Source: Cephalothrix spiralis
Taxonomy: Eukaryota; Nemertea; Palaeonemertea; Archinemertea; Cephalotrichidae
Assembly (NCBI GenBank): GCA_032353305.1
Contig: JAUCNG010365373.1
Location: 1 to 11,822, forward strand
Length of the DNA: 11,822 nucleotides
Direction of reading: 5' to 3'
The translations under genes were made by a program, and so were the position numbers. Below, piece after piece: positions 7,083-11,822 of this stretch (position 1 is the stretch's first letter; each line of letters begins with the position of its first letter). The notes beneath the pieces are model-generated. The model searched no databases and was not told the DNA's origin. It saw nothing but the letters and a program-made list of their open reading frames with translations.

Positions 7083-10000
7083 CTGAAAATTAATATTGAA
7101 ATGATTTTTTTTAAATATTTACAGTAAGTACAAACGTCATTTTAGGTTTAATTAGAATAAACTTTATTGATAAATAGCCCATAAGGCCAGATAAGGCCGT
7201 ATCAATTACATACACATAAAAACAATTACATACCGGTACGCATAAAAAAAACACACACACAATTTTGGAGTAAAAAGAATATGATCATTATTTACGTGCA
7301 AAATTTTTAGAAATAAAATGCCCTATTTATTTATTTAGAAATTGGTCCCGATTGGACATAAGAAATCTTATTTGTTCTCTTTGGCTCATTATAAAGTCAA
7401 AATCAAAGCCTAGTTTTTCCTCAATCCTGATAAATAATGTGTCCCGAAAATTTTGAATTCTTGAACAATTTAATAAAACATGTGTTTCATTCTCCGGCAC
7501 ATTACAGAGATTGAAATTTAATATATTATTTCTATTCTTGAATTTACTTGTTAATACATGTATATAGGCCTACCTAATTTATGGGCACTTATTCTGATTT
7601 TAGTTATATTTTAGTACATGGTTTTTAATTTGAAATAGACAGGTAAAGTATACTCGGTATCATTAAAAATCTTATAAAATTTGTGTCGAGAACTATAAGC
7701 AATAAATTCATTTACCCTTTCTTCATTTTTTTCTTCATAAAGAATTTCATAATTACTAGGGGATCGATACTATAAGCTTCTTCTTTAAATTGAGCGATAC
7801 AACGTTATTTACTATCCAGGTTTATATTTTCTAAATAAGCATCATTCACAATTGCGGAGTTGTCAATATTGGCAAGCCTAGTTTCATATTTGATCATTAG
7901 GTACAAAATTTCCAAACAAATTGGATATCTTGCTAATTCTTTCCTAGCAGCTAAAGATTTTGATTTTCTATTAATGCCTAAGTAGTAGTAGAACCCTCAG
8001 GCCATTTTACAAAATTTATTGTTCATTTTTTCGCAAGGTATTAAACAGATCTATTCTGCTCGATTAAAAATAGTACATTTTTGATAAATCCTGACCCCAT
8101 CCCTCCGAACCATAATTTATGATTGGTTTAACGATTGCATATCAATATAAAAGAATTTAAGGTGCCTTATGTCATTAAAAACTAACTTGATATAGGAATC
8201 AATTTATAAGAAAAATTATAGCTAACTAGTCAAGAGTGGAATCCGGTAATTTTACCGAAGATAAAAACAAATATCAAAATTTGTTTTGATATAAACTCTA
8301 GGTCCGCAGAGTAATGCAAGTCAAGCTGAATCGAAAAAATTGCACAGGGTGTACGAGGTCTAACATGGGATACGTTATTTTCAAAGTAACACTTACCCTT
8401 ATAGATATTGATAGTCTGTCTATAAAGTGGATCTTCTTCGAGGTCTTCCAAGAACTCATTATATTCCCTAAAATTAAAAAAACATTGTAAGTGTTTTCTT
8501 TGTCAAATTTAAAAATTATTTTCCCCTGAAGTGTGCAGCAACACCTTTGACTCTACATTCAAAATGTCATTTATTATGGTTTGTGTGATACAAATCTGTC
8601 TTACACAATACACATTGGTAAGACAAAACGACATTTGACCGTTGGGAGTGAAAGAATCCCAAATAAACACTGCATAGCGGTGCAGTGCTAATATCTGTAG
8701 ATCCCCGATCCACGAATCTCCTTAAGCCCCAGGTACGGGTGGCTTGGCGGTACATAGCGCACAAGAGACCAGTCTTTAAAAAAAATTAAGGCTAAATATC
8801 TGTTCTGGTTTTTTGCTCCTTTGTTCTATTTGCCATCGGTTTTTGTTTTAGTGAATATAAAAATCCCCGCCCCTATCGTAGTATAGATATAAAGCGCTCT
8901 CGTAGCGACAGACAATGATCGAAAAAATTGTGCTTAATTTCGTTTTGAGCAATCCTAGCGCTATGCAGGAGGTAATTTTATTGACTAGTGCATTACTGAA
9001 TATTATATAACCGTAGTGACCGTACACAGCATCTCGAAGTGCCTCGGCTTGTTATAGCTTCCCTTAACAAGTATAGATAATGTGTGCATTAAGGTTCAGC
9101 TATATAGACTGGAAGTAGGTCGGGCGCGAAAATAATTTCGCGCAAAGAGTCGTATTTTATGACAATTTAAAATTATTTATAAGAACACTACTCACATAAT
9201 TAAAATCCTCACAATATATCCTGTCGCATCATATAAATGATATTTTGCATACTTAATCTACAAGTAATTATAGCGCCCTCAAAGTATGGTCTACAAAAAT
9301 CACTATATCAAATTTTATGGCCTCCAAAATCATCAAATAGTGATATATAGAACATCAAATGGAAGCTCTTACAAGTGTTTACACTTTCATAAAATTATTT
9401 CAATGTTTTTGTTTATTTAAACCTGGTTTACAGGGCCCCAGACATTGAAAAACAGGTGCATAAAGTTTATGTACGTATTACGCAGATATTTTAAGAACAT
9501 TCCATCGAAATCAATGTATGAGATTGTAGATTATGATCTTAGCTATCAGGTCATAACCTCACACAACTGTTTACATCAACGTATAAGAGCCAAAAGCTTG
9601 ATTCCGTGTGACGTATCATACAAAATGTAATAAAACCTCCTGCCCGGTAACGCTCTGATACTGGTCATAGTATGGTCTGAGAACGGGTGAGAGTCAGAGA
9701 ACGTTAGCATCGTATGCTAATAGATCACATCGAGTTGAATTTACCGCGCAATTGGTCGATTGCGGTAGATATAGCTGAGGTATTCGAGATGCGTACACAA
9801 GCTAGAGTATTTAAAAAATTAAATAATGAACAATGTGAACTTCCCTTATTTCGGAAGAGTCAAATATGTTTTAGAATTTACCTTCCAGTATTCAATTCAG
9901 GGGCTTCTTCCTCAGCTGCTAAATGTTTTAGTTTCCATTTTCTTTTCCTGGCGCGACGTCCCTTATCAGCATACACTTTCTTGACAATAACCTATAAATT

Positions 10001-10709
10001 ATATCAAATAACACACTGTAAGGCCTTTTTTTAATTGTTTGGTTTACGGATCCGCCGGTTAGAATTTCCGAAAAATTGAAATAAAAATCGTCGGGGTGAA
10101 ATTTTTTTTTACCGCCGACGGAATTCTCAGACTTCAAGTTAAAAAAGTTGCCTTAAATTATTTTTTTTATCCCCGGCAAGATTTTTTCGAAAAGTCTTTT
10201 AACATTTTTTTTATCGCCGGCAAGATTAAGATTTTTTTGAAAAGTCTTAAACATCCCCCCCCCGCCGGCGCGGCGGTCTGATTTTTGAAAAATTTGTCCG
10301 TAAACCATGCAATTTAAAAAAAGCATAAGTAACACACTGTAAGGAATTGATTTATATACATTTTTTTGTTTCAAAATTGTCAATATGTCTAAACTCTTCT
10401 TCTCCTAAATGGAAATGTATGATATTTATGACAATTTGGAAGACTTACAACATTTGGGACCCGAGATATCAAAATGAGTCACTTTTGGCATTTAAATCTA
10501 CCAAGTCAAAATTACCACTTTAAATTTTCACAACTTAAAATTATAATGCCTATTATAATCAGAAGCGATATATTTGAGGTTATATCGCTTCTGTTATAAT
10601 ATAATATCCTATATAATAATAGGATCTCAATCTTACCACATCGGGAATTTTATGCTTCTTCATTTTTTCAAAGTTGGCATCATTAGCATTACTATTCAAA
10701 ACATCGAAT
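6946..10709 (-). CDS. nmd3: NMD3, 60S ribosomal subunit export adaptor (last four exons, partial)
   Basis: NMD3 binds nascent 60S subunits in the nucleus and links them to the export receptor CRM1/XPO1. The coding parts join as 10709-10637, 9991-9882, 8467-8397 and 7082-6946 on the - strand and give about 129 C-terminal residues. All junctions are GT-AG with compatible phases (0, 2, 1). The codons split by introns come out as Arg (AG|G) and Asp (G|AC), and the first base of the series fits a split Gly (GG|A). Diagnostic stretches are KMKKHKIPDVVIVKKVY, FLEDLEEDPLYRQTINIYKD and ISLQEMLDDLHIGDDATG, recognised from knowledge of NMD3 C-termini. A basic run with KGRRARKRKWKLK (9923-9964) fits the nuclear import signal, and ISLQEMLDDLHI (6991-7026) fits the leucine-rich export signal. 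The zinc-binding N-terminal part and promoter lie beyond 11822. The gene looks intact and faces the ankyrin-kinase gene tail to tail. Confidence 0.93.
7150..8115 (-). mobile_element. Decayed LINE (non-LTR retrotransposon) 3' end
   Basis: Broken - strand frames read in order like the C-terminal end of a LINE reverse transcriptase ORF. NKFCKMA lies at about 8010-8030, SLAARKELARYPI within about 7805-7985, KIRISAHKLG at about 7572-7607, and LCNVPENETHVLLNCS with the tail to the stop at 7327-7329. The C-x2-C-like / H-x-C pattern (LCN ... HVLLNC) and the 'LAAR-ELARYP' motif are typical of the region after the RT domain in invertebrate LINEs; the clade is not assigned. Frameshifts and stops separate the pieces, so it is dead. 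After the stop come an AC repeat and AATAAA (- strand, 7163-7168), probably its 3' tail. It sits in the last nmd3 intron in the same orientation as the gene. Confidence 0.75.
7203..7260. repeat. Low-complexity A-rich / (AC)n tract with short duplication
   Basis: CAATTACATA occurs at 7203 and again at 7223, each followed by ACATAAAAA or a close variant. An A run and (AC)5 (7251-7260) follow. It lies in the 3' part of the LINE relic and is probably its tail or later slippage. Confidence 0.6.
8286..8313 (-). repeat. Dispersed repeat, copy 1 (inverted relative to copy 2)
   Basis: This 28-bp stretch is the reverse complement of 11565-11592 with a single mismatch. The core is CCTAGAGTTTATATCAA. 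Similarity fades outside, so both are fragments of the same unidentified interspersed element, each within an nmd3 intron. Confidence 0.6.
8397..8467 (-). CDS. nmd3: nmd3 exon encoding the FLEDLEED segment
   Basis: This 71-bp exon has acceptor TTTTAG and a near-perfect donor (AGG|GTAAGT). It encodes EYNEFLEDLEEDPLYRQTIN then IYK plus the first base of Asp. The acidic FLEDLEED stretch is a hallmark of NMD3 C-terminal regions. Confidence 0.93.
8468..9881 (-). other. nmd3: nmd3 intron, 1.4 kb
   Basis: No further exon or element was recognised on either strand. It contains a perfect hairpin, GCGCGAAA ATAA TTTCGCGC (9124-9143), and a small one, TTAGCAT CGT ATGCTAA (9704-9720). A more GC-rich patch at about 8640-8770 is unlike its surroundings but matches nothing that could be named. 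Confidence 0.6.
9882..9991 (-). CDS. nmd3: nmd3 exon with the basic nuclear-import stretch
   Basis: This 110-bp exon sits between acceptor TTTATAG and donor GTAAAT. It begins VIVKKVYADKGRRARKRKWK and then LKHLAAEEEAPELNTG. It leaves two bases (AG) that the next exon turns into Arg. The cluster of Lys and Arg fits the nuclear localisation part of NMD3. Confidence 0.92.
10009..10023 (+). repeat. 15-bp direct repeat, left flank of TIR element
   Basis: TAACACACTGTAAGG here is repeated exactly at 10330-10344, bracketing the element between them. The solo relative near 11185 is not preceded by this word, which argues that it is duplicated target DNA rather than part of the element. Confidence 0.7.
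10024..10329. mobile_element. 0.3-kb non-autonomous element with terminal inverted repeats
   Basis: The left end (10026-10050, T7 AATTG TT TGGTTTACGGA) and right end (10297-10322, reverse complement T7 AAATTG CA TGGTTTACGGA) are inverted repeats of about 25 bp with two mismatches and one indel. Inside are a GC-rich hairpin (CGTCGG 10089-10094 / CCGACG 10115-10120), two tandem copies of a roughly 45-bp unit (10160-10203 and 10204-10252, core CCGGCAAGATT ... GAAAAGTCTT) and a C-rich / GCCGGCGC patch at 10254-10276. There is no coding frame. It lies in an nmd3 intron. TIRs suggest a DNA-transposon MITE, but 15-bp flanking repeats are long for most such families. Confidence 0.75.
10160..10252 (+). 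repeat. Tandem pair of about 45-bp units inside the TIR element
   Basis: Unit 1 (10160-10203) and unit 2 (10204-10252) share A-T8-ATC, CCGGCAAGATT, a T run, GAAAAGTCTT and AAC. Unit 2 has a 4-5 bp insertion. Internal tandem duplication of this kind is common in small non-autonomous elements. Confidence 0.75.
10330..10344 (+). repeat. 15-bp direct repeat, right flank of TIR element
   Basis: This is an exact copy of TAACACACTGTAAGG at 10009-10023. It is read as a target-site duplication, or as the footprint of a duplication event that carried the element in. Confidence 0.7.
10551..10625. repeat. Two adjacent hairpins (21-bp and 7-bp stems)
   Basis: CAGAAGCGATATA (10560-10572) pairs perfectly with TATATCGCTTCTG (10581-10593) over an 8-nt loop. 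After a one-base bulge the stem continues for 8 bp (10551-10558 / 10594-10601). A second stem, ATCCTAT / ATAGGAT (10606-10612 / 10619-10625), follows at once. The pair ends about 10 bases from the donor site of the nmd3 exon 10637-10709. It may be a small foldback element, or it may form structure in the pre-mRNA. Confidence 0.75.
10637..10709 (-). CDS. nmd3: nmd3 exon (fourth from the 3' end)
   Basis: This 73-bp exon is preceded by a pyrimidine-rich acceptor (TTTTTTCTCTCTTTAAG) and followed by GTAAGA. It encodes FDVLNSNANDANFEKMKKHK then IPDV, ending in phase 0. The first base, A, completes a codon begun in the next exon upstream, outside the window. Confidence 0.9.
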
Positions 10710-10920
10710 CTTAAAGAGAGAAAAAACAAAATGTTTACTAAAATAAATTCAGAAAAGTAGCCAACGTATTCAAATTACAGTCGAAGTCTCTGCAGCGATA
10801 AATGACACCCATTTAATAGGAATATTGGACTATTTTGTGAAAAATATGTATTTTTAATGAGCTATCTATTAATAAAAACCGCAACGACCTTGAATTTTTG
10901 ACTCTGAGCTAATTTCCCAA

Positions 10921-10933
10921 AGGTCATAGGTCA
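10921..10933 (+). promoter_or_regulatory. DR1 nuclear-receptor-type motif
   Basis: AGGTCA T AGGTCA is a perfect direct repeat with one-base spacing, the arrangement bound by RXR, HNF4 or COUP-TF type receptors in animals. It sits in an nmd3 intron with no other supporting sites, so it may be accidental. Confidence 0.3.
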
Positions 10934-10972
10934 GCTCCTAATTGGGAAACGGATAATACATGTACTTTTGAA

Positions 10973-10988
10973 ACTGACTATAGTCAGT
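10973..10988. repeat. Perfect 16-bp palindrome
   Basis: ACTGACTATAGTCAGT reads the same on both strands. It lies 40 bp from the DR1 motif and 30 bp before the nested inverted repeat. Its role is unknown. Confidence 0.7.
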
Positions 10989-11016
10989 GACCACACGATT
11001 CTTGTTATAAGCGTAA

Positions 11017-11096
11017 GTTGACGTTTTGGGTTGGTGGCCTGTTATTGGAAAACGGGCCAGGTACCCTCCACTCGTGGATGCTAGCTTCACGTCAAC
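11017..11096. repeat. Nested inverted repeat, 80 bp
   Basis: GTTGACGT (11017-11024) pairs with ACGTCAAC (11089-11096). Inside, GGCCTGTT pairs with AACGGGCC apart from one mismatch. The right half shares CTCGTxGATGCTAGCTTCA (11071-11089) with 5805-5823 in the intergenic region (18 of 19 bases). This suggests a repeat family with a copy in each place. Confidence 0.5.
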
Positions 11097-11184
11097 CTTG
11101 AACTCGGTTTTTTCTGGCTAGAGAACTGAACTTCTTGCCGTTGATTTTAGTCAGCATGCAGATTAAATTTAAACGAATGGATTC

Positions 11185-11211
11185 GGCCTTTTTTTGATTG
11201 GTTAACGGATC
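11185..11211 (+). mobile_element. Solo end of the TIR element family
   Basis: GGCC T7 GATTGGTTAACGGATC closely matches the left end of the element at 10022-10052 (GGCC T7 AATTG ... GGTTTACGGATC), in the same orientation. No matching right end was found downstream to 11822, so this is a truncated or older diverged copy, or a different subfamily with its other end too decayed to see. Confidence 0.5.
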
Positions 11212-11564
11212 TCGGTGACGAAAATTTTCGCGAAATGTAGTCTATATCGTACCGTTTAAATAATGATGTTCATGACCTAAATACATATCACAGATGGTAA
11301 TCTGATCTCATCCGACTTTATAGTTACATGTAGCTAGTGGAAATATGAACAAACTAAAATGTGTCCCAAATAATATGTATAACATACGATGACGTCATAC
11401 TGTGAACAATTATGAATATTTACAAAAAATACCCATTAAAGAGCATGGTTTTTTCTCTCCGTAATAAAACAGATTTGGTGCAGATCGAGTCATAACTATA
11501 AGGGAGCTACGACGAGTTTCCCGAAATTTTCCCATCATAAATCGAGAGAATGCTAGTTTCCATC

Positions 11565-11592
11565 TACTCTGCGAACCTAGAGTTTATATCAA
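11565..11592 (+). repeat. Dispersed repeat, copy 2
   Basis: This is the reverse-complement partner of 8286-8313 (27 of 28 bases). A looser relative of its left flank, TAGTTTCCAxxTAxTCT, occurs at about 11554 and again at about 11683, hinting at a local duplication. Confidence 0.55.
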
Positions 11593-11822
11593 TTTTTTTT
11601 TTATATTTAGGTAGCCCACGCGATTAGGAACGAGGATCGCGGGGGCGCGCCGCTAGCTCTTAAATTTCAGGGTAGTTTCCACTTATTCTCAGTGCATTTT
11701 AATAAAAAAAATTGTTTTGAATAGTGAAAGGCTGAAAGCAACTTAACAAGATATTTTTTATTTCATAAAAGTCGGCCATCTAAAAAAATATTTAACACAA
11801 TATATAGGTCTATAAAAGAAAA

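Larger units (their letters stand above)
10710..11822 (-). other. nmd3: nmd3 intron, incomplete at the window edge
   Basis: No upstream NMD3 exon was recognised here, so the intron is at least 1.1 kb. It holds a DR1-type hormone-receptor motif, a 16-bp palindrome, a nested inverted repeat, one end of the TIR family, a CRE octamer TGACGTCA (11390-11397) and the CGCGAT / ATCGCG pair (11619-11624 / 11636-11641) beside a short GC-rich patch (11638-11652). Confidence 0.5.

Noticed and set aside
8230-8451. 73-residue - strand open frame
   Set aside because: Only its first part is coding, as the internal piece of the nmd3 exon 8397-8467. The rest reads through a GTAAGT donor into intron.
8567-8770. 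Possible tRNA-derived SINE or small gene in the GC-richer patch
   Set aside because: A sequence near 8739-8760 loosely resembles a tRNA A box, but no B box follows at the right distance and no cloverleaf could be drawn.
9714-10034. 106-residue + strand open frame
   Set aside because: It is antisense to the nmd3 exon 9882-9991 and runs into the TIR element; no family resemblance.
10096-10383. Overlapping short open frames on both strands
   Set aside because: They are made of T- and A-runs and the internal tandem units of the TIR element, not codon-like sequence.

Overview
The window looks like nuclear DNA from a metazoan, probably a marine invertebrate. Reasons: spliced GT-AG exons of a conserved animal gene, long AT-rich introns full of repeats, a decayed non-LTR retrotransposon, and many copies of short words such as TACATGTA and TAGGCCTA. 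The species cannot be fixed from the sequence alone. Nothing here suggests bacterial, plasmid or viral origin.

Left part (1-4560, + strand). After about 0.7 kb of AT-rich, repeat-bearing 5' sequence comes a long intronless gene. It encodes about 25 ankyrin repeats of 33 residues (99-bp period), a linker, and a protein kinase domain (about 3595-4430). The reading frame is broken twice near its 5' end. A +1 shift near 1191-1197 leads to a stop at 1200-1202, and an in-frame TAA lies at 1309-1311. From 1312 to 4560 it is fully open. It is therefore a recently damaged gene, a gene with a small cryptic intron over the damage, a gene using an internal ATG, or a locus with local sequence errors.

Middle (4561-6945). 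Intergenic sequence with no convincing gene. It holds a short 20-bp tandem repeat, an 11-bp hairpin, and a 170-bp foldback element with about 45-bp arms.

Right part (6946-11822, - strand). Four short exons (10637-10709, 9882-9991, 8397-8467, 6946-7082) splice in frame into the last 129 or so residues of NMD3, the adaptor that brings 60S pre-ribosomal subunits to the CRM1/XPO1 export receptor. The basic nuclear-import-type stretch and the leucine-rich export signal are both visible. These exons are too short to stand out as open reading frames. The rest of NMD3 lies beyond the right edge. Its introns carry a decayed LINE 3' end, a 0.3-kb element with terminal inverted repeats and 15-bp flanking direct repeats, a solo end of the same family, and several hairpins.

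The two genes are convergent (tail to tail, about 2.4 kb apart) and show no evident functional link. The points most worth following up are the broken ankyrin-kinase gene with its block-duplicated repeat array, and the two foldback/TIR element families.
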